In this document: positions 12,338-23,691 of the stretch, piece after piece
How the letters are laid out: the number at the start of each line of letters is the position of its first letter
Numbering within the stretch: position 1 is the stretch's first letter
NCBI RefSeq assembly: GCF_040802235.1
Contig: NC_133158.1
Span: 38,506,001-38,570,000, forward strand
Direction of reading: 5' to 3'
DNA: 64,000 nt
DNA from: Manis javanica
Lineage: Eukaryota > Chordata > Mammalia > Pholidota > Manidae
The notes under the pieces: model-generated
Databases searched by the model: none
Seen by the model: only the letters and a program-made list of their open reading frames with translations
What the model was told of the DNA's origin: nothing
Program-made: the position numbers and the translations under genes

Positions 12338-13215
12338 GTATTAATCAGGTTCATCTGGAGGAACAGACCCAATACTATGCATATATGTAATATTATATAA
12401 AATATCTCATACATATATGAAGTATCATCTTGCCAATGGGTTTCAGCCCCAGGCATATTCACTATGGATTCAGTGAGACCGAGAAATGACAATGGAATGT
12501 TCTTGAGCTAAAAGGGTTTATTACCCAGCTTGTTCTCCTGGTGACAGGTCAGGCGCTAGAGTCCCATCTGCATCCAGCAGTCTGCGGGTCTGTAATCCTC
12601 CTTAGTCTCTGCCTCCACCCAGAGCACTGGGCAGAGCTCTTTATATGGTGACTCAGTCAAAAATAGCTTATTGCCTACTGGTGTGGGAGCAGTAGCCTAG
12701 TAACAGGCCAGTTACATCATCAAGTAATTTAAGTTCACGTGAGAATCCTGGCCACAGGAACTTCCATTTTCCCCACAGATATAAATCATATCTATCGTAT
12801 ATATGAGATATAAAATATAATATATATTATGAGGACTTGTCAATGTGCTCTGTGCAAGCTGGAGACCCAATTAAGCTGGTGATGTAATTCCAGTCTGAGT
12901 TGAAATGCCTGAGGACCAGGGAAGCTGATGGTGTAAATCCCAGTCTGAGGGCAGGAGGAGACCAATGCCTTAGCACAGAGGGCAGGTAGGAAGGGAATAA
13001 ATCCTCCCTTACTGCACTTTTGTTCTATTCAGCCCCTCAGTGGATTGGGTGATGCCCACCAACACAGGAAGGGCAATCTGCTTTACCGACCGAGTCCACT
13101 AATTCAAATGCTAATCTCATCTCAAGACACTTGCCAGACACACCCGGAAGTGTGTTTAATATGGGCACCTTCTGGCCTTGTTGAGGTAACACAGATAGTC
13201 AACTGTCACAGGTGT
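12338..13215 (+). repeat. Ancient LTR-like repeat carrying a younger solo LTR
   Basis: The outer parts (12338-12430 and 12778-13215) form one old element. It starts 'GTATTAATCAGGTTCATCTGG' style, passes through 'AAGCTGGAGACCCAATTAAGC' and 'ATTCAGCCCCTCAGTGGATTGG', and ends near 'TAGTCAACTGTCACAG'. It is a familiar dispersed mammalian repeat with TG...CA-like ends, but I do not assign its name. A short direct repeat (about CAGGTGT) may flank it. AT-rich microsatellite sequence inside the element borders the solo LTR. Confidence 0.55.
12431..12777 (-). mobile_element. Solo LTR of an endogenous retrovirus (LTR copy 2, minus)
   Basis: On the minus strand it begins TGTGGGGAAAATGG and ends in CA, 347 bases. 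Its order of landmarks matches LTR copy 1: GGGAAAATG start, GGCCAG.AT.CTCAC, an ACTTGATG segment, a TATAAAGAGCTC promoter core, and a C-rich 3' end. It lies within the AT-rich part of an older repeat. I cannot find a clean 6-bp target duplication, perhaps because the flanks are simple AT sequence. No viral genes remain. Confidence 0.7.
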
Positions 13216-13790
13216 CTGTGTTCCTGACCCTAGGGGAAAGCTACGGGTCCTCGACTTTGAGTATGATGTTAGCTTTGTTTTTTCATAAATTCCCTTTATC
13301 ATACTGAGGAAGTCCCTTTTATTTCTACTTCTCTTACTATTTTTAACATGAAAAGGTGTGGATTTTGTCAAATGAGCTTTCTACATCAATTGAGATGTTC
13401 ATGTGGGATTCTTCTCCCTTCATTGTATTTATGTGGTATGTTACAGTCACTGATTTTCTTATGTTGACTGACAATTCAACATAAATCCCACTTGGTCATA
13501 ATGTATAATCCTTTAATTATGTCGTTGGATTTGGTTTGTTGGCATTTTGCTAGTTTTTTTTTTTTGAGGAATTTGCATCTGTGTTCATGAAGGATATTAA
13601 TCTGTAATTTTCTTTTCTTGTGATGTCTTTATGTGCCTTTGATATCAGAGTAATGCTGGCCACGTAGAATGAGCTTGGAAGGATTCCCTCCTCTTCAGTT
13701 TTTGGAAGAGTTTGAGAATTCGTGTTAATTCTCCCTATGTTGGTAGACTTCACCAGTGAAGGCATTTTTTCCTGGTCTTTTCTATGTTGA

Positions 13791-14969
13791 GTGGATTTTT
13801 ACTACTGTACAGCCTCTATCTGTTCCTTAAGTTGGTTGATGTAAAATGACATCCTGAAATAAGATGCTCAATAGACATATGGGGCCGGCAAAGGAAATTA
13901 GCCTCTGTGGTTGCGTTGTTTTTTCACCATCTTGTCAGATATGAGACCCTCTTTGAAGCAGGGTCTGTCTTTTCTCCTCAGCTTTCAAGTTAAAAGAAAT
14001 AACACCATAATGTATATCTCCCTTGCCATGGATGAAGTCACAAGAACCCTATGAAAGGAAGCTCCCTGCCACATGCCAGCACCTCCAGGAAGTTTCTGAT
14101 GTCCAGTAAGCAAGTGAGGCAGCTGGCGTGACGGAGGCTTGGCACAAGGGCCCTGGACCAGGACCAGGTGAGATCTCACTGGTGGGTGGTAAAACTTGGG
14201 GCAGGTTTTGGAATAAAGCTACCTTGTTATCAAACTCTGACTCTGATAACTGACCTTCAATGTCTCTACAGATAATCCCAACCCCAGGGATTGCCTGTTG
14301 CCTTTGGTACTATTTCTGTATTGCATTTCTAGTTTCTGTACCATTTTTTCTTCCAATTTATTGTTACAGAGGCATGCCTACATCACTGACTCACACTACA
14401 AGTCTCTCTCTCTAACTCCCCAGTAATCCATTACCTAAAATGTAGGGTGTTAGTTTGCTTGCTGAATTCAAGGCTTTGCTTACCTCCAACTTCCTTTTGA
14501 TCACTTCGACCGACAGGCTCTAACACCCGAAGTGGATGCCACCAGGCAGAGTGGTTGGTGAGACAGATCTGTCTTACCCCAGAAAGACACAGGGGCTGGG
14601 GCTCTGCCACCAAGCGTACCTTCTAGAAAATGAGGAGAATCTACTCCATTTGGAAACCTCAAGACCATTTCTGATGACTTGGGACATACTTTGAGGTCTT
14701 TCAATCACTTATTTTAAAACATTTTACTGCACCTTATGCACATAATTTATATACCACCATTATGCCCCCTGTACAAATGTGGAAACGGAGGCACTAGAGG
14801 CAGAGTAACTTGACAGTGTCTCATCTTCAGCCAACCAGGGGCCTGAGGCTCAAACTCGGGCAGCCTGGTTCCCAGCCCCACTCTTACCTGCCCACCACTC
14901 TGAGTTCCGGCATACGTGCCACCACAGGACTCAGTTCAAATTTATCAGACCTTCTTGCCACCTCCTGTT
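13791..14969. other. Gene-free stretch with a MIR fossil
   Basis: Nothing coding is recognised. Bases about 14765-14880 read as a minus-strand MIR fragment (a decayed GGAAACGGAGGCAC..AGAGTAACTT segment). Confidence 0.45.
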
Positions 14970-15480
14970 TTCCGGAAAAGCCTAAACGCCGGGCAGATTC
15001 TGTTGCCAAGAACGAGGGGCTGAAATTAGTAAAGGAAGTAGCCCCGGGAAAAGAGTTTGGTCGTCAGGTGGCCCGCAGAGGTTCTCTGCACGGGCAGGGG
15101 GCAAACGCCTACACGAGGCGGGAGGTTAGGGCGGCCTAAGGGCAGGCCGAGGGGGCACTCCGAGGGGGCGTTTCACATCGGCTGTCACGTCACCTCGGGG
15201 CCACCACTCTGCCTTCTGTCAAACGTGGACAGTAGGGCGTTTGGTGGTTGGCACTGGAGGCGATACACGGCCAGTGTGGTGAGCAAGCCTAGGGCGCCCG
15301 TGTTAGTGGGGCAGGCTAGGTCATGCTGTGATAACAGGCTTCATGCAGTGCAGCTGTGCCCCGTTCCCCGCAGAGCCCAGGGCAGGTCCAGGCCGCGAGG
15401 ATCAGCGGTCCGGGCTGCTTTGATCTCGGGACTTCACGGGGGACTTGCCGCAGCAGGGGGGCTCCAGCCCTGGCGATGAA
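14970..15480. promoter_or_regulatory. CpG-rich patch, possible CpG island
   Basis: The sequence shifts sharply to GC-rich with many CpG dinucleotides (for example around 15105-15180 and 15290-15420), unlike the AT-rich L1 DNA on both sides. Overlapping GC-rich frames are open here by composition, but none shows a domain or splice context. It could be a distal promoter, an enhancer or an orphan CpG island; no transcript can be inferred. Confidence 0.5.
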
Positions 15481-15689
15481 AAGCTGCAGGTTGGAGTTGA
15501 TAGTCACCATTTCCGCTCACAACCCGCAGGCCAGAGCTGCCCCCGTGACCCCAGCTAACTACATGGGGACAGGAACTGGCTATGGGCAGCGCCGCAAGTT
15601 TCCACCACAAACCAGCTTGTGTTTGAGGAGAAAGGCAAAAGGTGAAGCTTGGTATCTTTTCTTCTCTTTTTTCCTGAAAGACAACTTCC

Positions 15690-16700
15690 TACATTAGATT
15701 TCATAATCTGCATGTGCAGTGTGATGAATTTTTACACGATTTACCTATATTACAGTGTGATGAATTTTATGTCTTTGTATGATCAGAAATACACCACTTA
15801 CAGCTCCCCAGAGGTCATCTTGATGCAGGCAATCCCGGGCTGTTGGCCCCAAACCTCTATTTCGACTTCTACCGTTAGAGTTGCTTTTGCCTGGTTTTGT
15901 ATTTTACACAATGCGCTCCATAGTTACGTATACTTTTGTATCTTTTTGTTCAATATCACACCTGTGAGGTTCATCCATATTGTTACAAGTGTCAGTATTT
16001 TTTCTTGTTGGCTGCAGCATTCCACTGTGTTCTTAAACTACCACCATTTAATTAATCTTTCTTTGGTTTAAAGACGTTTGTGTTATTTTCTGTTTGGGGC
16101 TAAAAGAACAGATAAGGTTGCTATGGATATTGCTGACAGCACCTTTTGGGGACATAGGACTTTTGCTGGGTGTACACCAGGAGTGGGTTGCTGGTCCAAA
16201 TGGTAGGAATTAGCGTACCTTCATTAGATGCTCCTGTTTGGTTTACAAAGGGTTTGTGCCAGCCGATAAATGCTCCCTCCCATCAGTGGCATACAAGAGT
16301 TCCAGCTGCCCCACATTCTCGACAACACTCAGTATATTTTACCGCTGTGGCGGGTGTGATAGGGTGTCTCTCTGTGAGATTGACTTGTATTTCCCCGTGA
16401 GTTATGATATTAAGTACCTTTTTGTGTGTGGATTGACTATTTAAATATTCCTGTTTGTGAAATATCTATTCAAGTCTTTTGCCATTTTTTAATTGAGTTG
16501 TCTTTTTCTTATTGATTTGTAGGGATTCTTTATATTTCTGGTCATGTGCCCTTTATTGGACAAAAGGCAATTTCTGTGGGTAGTTTTCTCACTCTTCATT
16601 GTGGTTTTTGATGTATGAAAGTTGATTTTAATGAAGTTCAGTTTTTTTGATATTTTCTTTTCTGTTCGGCAGTGTTTCGACATTATTACAAGCAGGCAAA
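15690..16700 (-). mobile_element. Old L1 3' region, minus strand
   Basis: Antisense L1 3' UTR and ORF2 C-terminus can be followed: TTCATCCATATTGTTAC near 15970, CAGGAGTGGGTTGCTGG near 16180, 'ATTCAAGTCTTTTGCCATTT' near 16470 and GATGTATGAAAGTTGATTTT near 16610. The copy is well decayed, with no long frame. Confidence 0.7.
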
Positions 16701-17355
16701 CATTAATAACTAAGGCCTCCTTGTCCGTTTTCCTCAGCCCCAGAGAACCCCCAAAGGGACTGGCAGCAAATGGACTCCCATCGCCCTTACTCACAGCTGA
16801 GCCAGTGTCTAATTGTCCCCGTGGTGGGCTCTCTGTCCCCGTGGAGGGCAGGAAATGGAAGCAAAACGATGGAGGGCCCACCTCTCCCGGAGGGCCCTGG
16901 TCTGTGGGGCCAGCTTAGCCCTGGAAAGCAGAAAGTAGGAAGTGAATGCAGTTAGCAGGTGGTGGGCCCGGCCCCCTAAAGCCCAGGCTCTTGCCTGCAG
17001 CAGTCAGGGACTGATCAATGCCTCACACTCAAGTCCATCAGATTAGTAACTCCTGCAGGAAGGAGCTGGGAAAGTCCAGGGGGGACCCTGGTGACAAGGG
17101 GCTGAAAGCCCTCTGCTGTCCTTCCCTCCTGACCCATTTGAGCACACTCAGCATCTGGACTCCATCCCTGGATGGCAGCTCTGCTGTGTCTTTCCCCTTT
17201 GGTGCCCGGCTGGGATCGTGAATGTGGACAGCTTCCTCTGGCTTCAAATTCACAACAAGACTTTGCCCCCAAAGTGCTGGAAAACAGCACTTCCTCTTCT
17301 GGGGCTACACTTGAGAGGGGTGTGAGTATGTTCCCCGACAAGTGGGCATGGGGAT
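16701..17355. other. Gene-free single-copy-looking stretch
   Basis: Moderately GC-rich sequence with several overlapping short frames on both strands (up to about 108 codons) and no recognisable protein domain. No splice-flanked exon is convincing. Confidence 0.4.
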
Positions 17356-17749
17356 GCTCATAGTGGTGTTATTCCTGACAGCCCCAGATGGATGCCCCTC
17401 AACGGTGATGGGTACATACACTGTGGTTTATTTGTGCAAAGGGATACAGCAGTGAGATCGGACAGCATGGATGACTCTCCCTAATGTTGCACAGAAGAAG
17501 CCAGACACACAATACCTACTGTGTGATTCCACGAACATAATGTCCAAAAGCTGGCAGAACAAATCTTTGACACCAGAAATCAGGAAAGGGTTTTCCCTTG
17601 GTGGCAGGAAGGTGGAGACCAAGAGGACTTCTGGGGCTTGCAGTGTTTGATTTCTTGATCTGGGTGATGGTTACATGGGAATGTTCATGTGAGACTCGTC
17701 AAACTGTACACTTAAGGGATTGACATATTCTGTATGCATACTGCACATC
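17356..17749 (+). mobile_element. Old L1M 3'-end fragment
   Basis: The plus strand reads as the terminal ORF2 and 3' UTR segment of an L1M element: CCAGATGGATGCCCCTCAAC, AGAAGCCAGACACACAATAC, 'GTGTGATTCCACGAACATAA' and the end 'CAAACTGTACACTTAAGGGA'. The younger full-length L1-A inserted directly into its A-rich tail. Confidence 0.7.
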
Positions 17750-17763
17750 AAAAAGTGGAACAA
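17750..17763 (+). repeat. L1-A target-site duplication, left copy
   Basis: AAAAAGTGGAACAA, repeated exactly at 23678-23691. The pair defines the edges of the L1-A insertion. Confidence 0.85.
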
Positions 17764-18399
17764 AATAAGGAGGGATTAAAGATGGTGGTGTGAGAGGAGG
17801 GACAGAGGCTTCCTCCTAAAACTGGATACAATTAGAAAGTTTAATTGACGCAACTAATCCTGAGAGAGCAACAGGAAAGAGGACGTGTCAGATAGCACAC
17901 ACCTGGAGAAAACAGCAGACCTCACAGAATAGGGTAACGAACTGGAGCTGTGGCTCCACGGGACCCGAGCCCCTCCCCCACCCCAGCTCACTGGCAGGAG
18001 GAAGAGAAATGGAGCAGGGAGGGAGTAGAAGGCTTGGGACTGCTGAATACCTAGCTCCGGAGATCTGCGCTGGGAGCATAAACCTACATTTCATGGTGCT
18101 TTCTGAGACTTGCATGACTACCGGGTTGGAAAGTTAATACAGGCAGAGTTCCTGGGGAGACTGGGATTCTGGCTGCCTGTGGAAAGCAGGGATCCATATC
18201 TGGCTGCTCTGGGACAAAAACTTATACCTGTGTGCCCAGCCCACTGGCTCAGGCAGTGGAGACAGGCACAGAAGCCAGGAGACGGGGAACAGCTCTTTCC
18301 TACCCCCAGTATTGCTCCCCTGCAACCCCTGACATTGCTTCAGGGGCTCAGCAGCTCCAGAATAGAGCTTCTGGACACTAGAGGGCGCCATATACAAAC

Positions 18400-19250
18400 A
18401 TGAAACGCCAAAGGAACCTTGTCCAGAGTAAAATTGTTAATACAACTCCTGAGAAAGATTTAAATGATATGGACCTCGTGACTCTTCCTGAAAGGGAGTT
18501 CAAAATAAAAATCATCAACATCCTAATGGAGGCATGGAAAGACATCCAAGAACTCAGGAATGAATTCAGGTCAGAGATCCAATCGTTAAAGAACACGATG
18601 GAGGGTATTAAAAGCAGGTTGGATACGGTGGAGGAGACAATAAATGAAACAGAAACCAGAGAAGAGGAATACAAAGAAGCTGAGGCACAGAGAGAAAAAA
18701 GGATCTCTAAAAATGAAAGAATATTGAGAGAACTGTGTGACCAATCCAAGCGGAACAATATTTGCATTATAGGGATACTAGAAGAAGAGGAGAGAGAAAA
18801 AGGGATAGAAAGTGTCTTTGAGGAGGTAGTTGCTGAAAACTTCCCCAATCTGGGGAAGGACATAGTCTGTCAGGCCATGGAGATCCACAGATCTCCCAAC
18901 ACAAGGGACCCAAGGAAGACAACACCAAGACACATAGTAATTAAAATGGGAAAGATCAAGGATAAGGACAGACTGTTAAAAGCAGCCAGAGGCAGAAATA
19001 AGATCACATACAAAGGAAAGCCCATCAGACTAATAACAGACCTCTCAGCAGAAACCTTACAGGCCAGAGGGAGTGGCATGATGTATTTAATGCCATGAAG
19101 CAGAAGGGCCTGGAACCAAGATTACTTTATCCGGCAAGATTATCATTTAAATTTGAAGGAGGGACTAAACAATTTCCAGATAAGCAAAAGCTGAGAGAGT
19201 TTACCTCCCACAAACCATCTCTGCAGTCTATTTTGGAAGGACTGCTATAG
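18400..19250 (+). pseudogene. L1-A ORF1 (RNA-binding chaperone), frameshifted
   Basis: ORF1p coats L1 RNA as a trimer. The frame is open for 232 codons from ATG 18400: a charged N-terminus, a Glu/Lys-rich coiled coil at about residues 45-105, then an RRM-like domain starting near 'RNNICIIGILEEE' (about 116-128). Loss of one A/G near 19068 shifts the frame, so the conceptual protein ends in a short false tail. In the original frame the C-terminal domain continues (WHDVFNAMKQKGLEPRLLYP...) to a TAG at 19248-19250, implying an intact length of about 283 residues. The single lesion marks this as one of the better preserved ORFs of the window. Known family role; the break is seen directly. Confidence 0.9.
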
Positions 19251-19541
19251 ATGGAAGTGTTCCTAGGGTTGGATAGCTGTCACCAGAGGTAATAAAACCA
19301 TGGTAGGAAGGGTGGAGCAGTTGATTGTGAGGCAAATGCAAAATTAAATTGACTATCCCCAAATTCAATCAAGGGATAGAGAAAAAGTATAGAATCTGAT
19401 ACCTAATATATAAAGAATGGAGGAGGAAGAAAAAGGAGGAGAAGTAGAAAAGAACCTTTAGATTTTGTTTGTAACAGCATACTAAGTGAGTTAGTTAGAC
19501 TCTTAGATAGTAAGGAAAGTAATCTGGAATCTTTGGTAACC

Positions 19542-22500
19542 ATGAATCTAAAGCCTGAACTGGCAATAAGTACATACCTTTCGATAATCACCCTAAATGT
19601 AAATGGACTGAATGCACAAATAGAGTCACTGAATGGATGAAAAAACAAGACCTATCTATATGCTGCTTACAAGAGACTCACCTCAAATCCAAAGACATGC
19701 ACAGACTAAAAGTCAAGGGATGGAAAAAGATATTTCATGCAAACAATAGGGAGAAAAAAGCGGGTGTTGCAATACTAGTATCAGACAAAATAGACTTCAA
19801 AACAAAGGAAGTCACAAGAGATAAAGAAGGACATTACATAATGATAAAGGGCTCAGACCAACAAGAGGATATAACCATTATAAATATATATGCACCCAAT
19901 AGAGGAGCACCAGCATATGTGAAACAAATACTAACAGAACTAAAGGAGGAAATAGACTGCAATGCATTCATTCTAGGAGACTTCAACACACCATTCACTC
20001 CAAAGGACAGATCCACCAGACAGAAAATAAGTAAGGACACAGAGGCACTAAATAACACACTAGAACAGATGGACCTAATAGACATCTATAGAACTCTACA
20101 CCCAAAAGCAACAGGATACACATTCTTCTCAAGTGCACATGGAACATTCTCCAGAATAGACCACATACTAGGCCACAAAAAGAGCCTCAGTAAATTCAAA
20201 AAGATTGAAATCCTACCAACCAACTTTTCAGGCCACAAAGGTATAAAACTAGAAATAAATTGTACCAAGAAAGCAAAAAGGCTCACAAACACATGGAGGC
20301 TTAACAACATGCTTCTAAATAGTCAATGGATCAAGAACCAAATTAAAATGGAGATCCAGCAATATATGGAAATAAATGACAACAACAACACAAAGCCCCA
20401 ACTTCTGTGGGATGCAGCAAAAGCAGTCATAAGAGGAAAATATATAGCAATCCAGGCATATTTAAAGAAGGAAGAACAAACCCAAATGAATAGTCTAATG
20501 TCACAACTATCAAAATTGGAAAAAGAAGAACAAATGAGGCCTAAAGTCAGCAGAGGGAGGGACATAATAAAGATCAGAGAAGAAATAAACAATTGAGAAG
20601 AATAAAACAATAGAAAAAATCAATGAAACCAAGAGCTGGTTCTTGGAGACAATAAACAAAATAGATAAGCCTCTAGCCAGACTTATTAAGAGAAAAAGAG
20701 TATCAACACACATCAACAGAATCAGAAATGAGAAAAGAAACATCACGACGGACCCAACAGAAATACAAAAAATTATTAGAGAGTACTATGAAAACCTATA
20801 TGCTAAGAAGCTGGAAAACCTAGAAGAAATGGACAACTTCCTACAAAATTCAACCTTCCAAGACTGACCAAGGAAGAAACACAAAATCTAAACAAACCAA
20901 TTACCAGCAAAGAAATTGAAGCGGTAATCAAAAAACTACCCAAGAAAAAAACCCCTGGGCCAGATAGATTTACCTCGGAATTTTATCAGACATACAGAGA
21001 AGATATAATACCCATTCTCCTTAAAGTTTTCCAAAAAACAGAAGAGGAGGGAATACTCCCAAACTCATTGTATGAAGCCAACATCACCCTAATACCAAAA
21101 CCAGGCAAAGACCCCACCAAAAAAGAAAATTACAGAACCAATATCCCTGGTATAAGAACATAGATGCAAAAATACTCAATAAAATATTAGCAAACCGAAT
21201 TCAAAGATGTATCAAAAGGACCATACACCACGACCAAGTGGGATTCATCCCAGGGATGCAAGGATGGTACAACATTCGAAAATCCATCATCATCATCCAC
21301 CACATCAACAAAAAGAAAGGCAAAAACCACATGATCATCTCCATAGATGCTGAAAAAGCATTCAACAAAATTCAACATCCATTCATGATAAAAACTCTCA
21401 GCAAAATGGGTATAGTGGGCAAGTACCTCAACATAATAAAGGTCATATACGATAAACCCACAGCCAACATCATACTGAACAGTGAGAAGCTGAAAGCTTT
21501 TCCTTTGAGATCGGGAACAAGACAGGGATGCCCACTCTCCCCACTGTTATTTAACATAGTACTGGAGGTTCTAGCCACGGCAATCAGACAAAACAAAGAA
21601 ATACAAGGAATCAGATTGGTAAAGAAGAAGTTAAACTGTCACTATTTGCAGATGACATGATATTGTACATAAAAAACCCTAAAGACTCCACTCCAAAACT
21701 ACTAGAACTGATATCAGAATACAGCAAAGTTGCAGGATACAAAATTAACACACAGAAATCTGTGGCTTTCCTATACACTAACAATGAGCCAATAGAAAGA
21801 GAAATTGGGAAGACAATTCCATTCACAACTGCATCAAAAAGAATAAAATACTTAGGAATAAACCTAACCAAGGAAGTGAAAGACCTATACCCCAAAAACT
21901 ACAAGACACTCTAAAGAGAAGTTAAAGAGGACACTAACAAATGGAAACTCATCCCATGCTCTTGGCTAGGAAGAATTAATATTGTCAAAATGGCCATCCT
22001 GCCCAAAGCAATATACAGATTTGATGCAAGCCCTATCAAATTACCAACAACATTCTTCAACGAACTGGAACAAATAGTTCAAAAATTCATATGGAAACAC
22101 CAAAGACCCCAAATAGCCAAAGCAATCCTGAAAAAGAAGAATAAAGTGGCGGGGATCTCACTCCCCAACTTCAAGCTCTACTACAAAGCCATAATAATCA
22201 AGACAATTTGGCACTGGAACCACAGACCAGTGGAACAGATTAGAGACTCCAGGCATAACCCAAACATGGTCAATTAATACTCGATAAAGGAGCCATGGAC
22301 ATACAATGGGTAAATGACAGTCTCTTCAACAGATGGTGCTGGCAGAACTGGACAGCTACATGTAAGAGAATGAAACTGGATCACTGTCTAACCCCACACA
22401 CAAAAGTAAATTCAAAATGGATCAAAGACCTGAATGTAAGTCATGAAACCATAAAACTCTTAGAAAAAAACATAGGCAAAAATCTCTTGGATGTGAACAT

Positions 22501-23360
22501 TAGCGACTCCTTCATGAATATATCTCCCCAGGCAAGGGAAACAAAAGCAAAAATGAACAAGTTGGACTATATCAAGCTGAAAAGCTTCTGTACAGCAAAG
22601 GACACCATCAATAGAACAAAAAGGTACCCTACAGTATGGGAGAATATTTTCGTAAATGACAGATCTGATAAAGGCTTGACATCCAAAATATATAAAGAGC
22701 TCACACTACTCAACAAACAAAAAGCAAAAAGCAAATAATCCAATTAAAAAATGGGCAGAGGAGCTGAACAGACAGTTCTCCAAAGAAGAAATTCAGACGG
22801 CCAACTGACACATGAAAAGATGCTCCACATCGCTAGTTATCAGAGAAATGCAAATTAAAACCACAATGAGATATCACCTCACACCAGGAAGGATGACTAC
22901 CACTCAAAAGACAAACAACAAATGTTGGCAAGGTTGCGGAGAAAGGGGAACCCTCCTACACTGCTCGTGGGAATGTAAATTAGTTCAACCATTGTGGAAA
23001 GCAATATGGAGGTTCCTCAAAATGCTCAAAATAGACTTACTATTTGACCCAGGAATTCCACTTCTAGGAATTTACCCTAAGGATGCAGCAGCCCAGTTTG
23101 AAAAAGACAGATGCACCCCTATGTTTTTCGCAGCACTATTTACAATATGGAAGAAATGGAAGCAACCTAAGTGTCCATCAGTAGATGAATGGATAAAGAT
23201 GTGGTACATATACACAATGGAATATTATTCAGCCATAAGAAGGAAACAAATCCTACCGTTTGCAACAACATGGATGGAGCTAGAGGGTATTATGGTCAGT
23301 GAAATAAGCCAGGCAGAGAAAGACAAGTACCAAATGATTTCACTCATCTGTGGAGTATAA
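19542..23360 (+). pseudogene. L1-A ORF2 (endonuclease and reverse transcriptase), multiply broken
   Basis: ORF2p nicks target DNA and copies RNA onto it. Reading starts at ATG 19542. A small deletion near 19615 shifts the frame, and the endonuclease then continues from ATG 19637 to 20596. Visible residues include the Asn of LNVNG, Glu of LQETH, Asp/Asn of GDFNT, Asp of SRIDH and the last His. The usual SDH triad is SGH here ('NFSGHKGI'), losing the Asp that pairs with the catalytic His. The reverse transcriptase keeps [11 protein letters not shown] and, after another frameshift near 21630, FADD. The Cys-rich C-terminus (CX3CX7HX4C, within 22812-23360) is present. Further lesions lie near 20595, 20845, 21140, 21912 (stop), 22275 and 22737. 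Dead element. Confidence 0.9.
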
Positions 23361-23668
23361 GAACAAAAGAAAAACTGAAGGAACAAAACTGCAGCTGAAT
23401 CACAGAACCCAAGAATGGACTAACAGTTACCAAAGGGAAAGAGACTGGGGAGAATGGGAGGGTAGGGAGGGATAAGGGGGGGAGAAGAAAGGGGGTATTA
23501 TGATTAGCATGTATAATGTGGGGGGTGGGGGAAAGGGGAGGGCTGTGCAATACAGAGAAGACAAGTAGTGATTCTACAACGTCTTACTAAGCTGATGGAC
23601 AGTGACTGTAATGGGGTTTGTGGGGGGGACTTGGGGTAGGGGAGAGCCCAGTATACATAATGTTCTTC
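23361..23668 (+). repeat. L1-A 3' UTR with G-rich quadruplex-prone tract
   Basis: Bases about 23445-23540 and 23613-23645 carry many runs of three to seven G (for example GGGAGGGTAGGGAGGG). L1 3' UTRs are known to carry a conserved G-quadruplex-forming tract near this position. Folding is inferred from the pattern and was not computed. Confidence 0.7.
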
Positions 23669-23677
23669 AAAAAAAAT

Positions 23678-23691
23678 AAAAAGTGGAACAA
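23678..23691 (+). repeat. L1-A target-site duplication, right copy
   Basis: AAAAAGTGGAACAA, identical to 17750-17763. It follows the element's A-rich tail directly. Confidence 0.85.

Larger units (their letters stand above)
11470..13790 (-). mobile_element. Second old L1 fragment, minus strand, split by two insertions
   Basis: Antisense L1 ORF2 (palm to N-terminal RT region) is read in three blocks: about 11480-11686, 12043-12337 and 13216-13790. The L1 text resumes exactly where it stopped on either side of the solo LTR at 11687-12036, which proves that insertion came later. A second gap (about 12338-13215) is filled by an older repeat that itself contains another solo LTR. The L1 is decayed throughout. 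Confidence 0.75.
17764..23677 (+). mobile_element. L1-A: full-length LINE-1 retrotransposon, inactive
   Basis: A 5.9-kb element with 5' UTR (17764-18399), ORF1 (18400-19250 with one frameshift), an inter-ORF spacer (about 290 bases), ORF2 (19542-23360, many lesions) and a G-rich 3' UTR (23361-23668) ending in a short A-rich tail. A perfect 14-bp target duplication brackets it, showing that it moved as an intact unit. The 5' UTR opens with GGATTAAAGATGG, as does L1-B. Its 3' end stops just after TAATGTTCTTC. It is a separate, apparently younger subfamily than L1-B, since the two 3' UTRs differ. Frameshifts and stops in both ORFs mean that it cannot mobilise itself. Confidence 0.93.
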
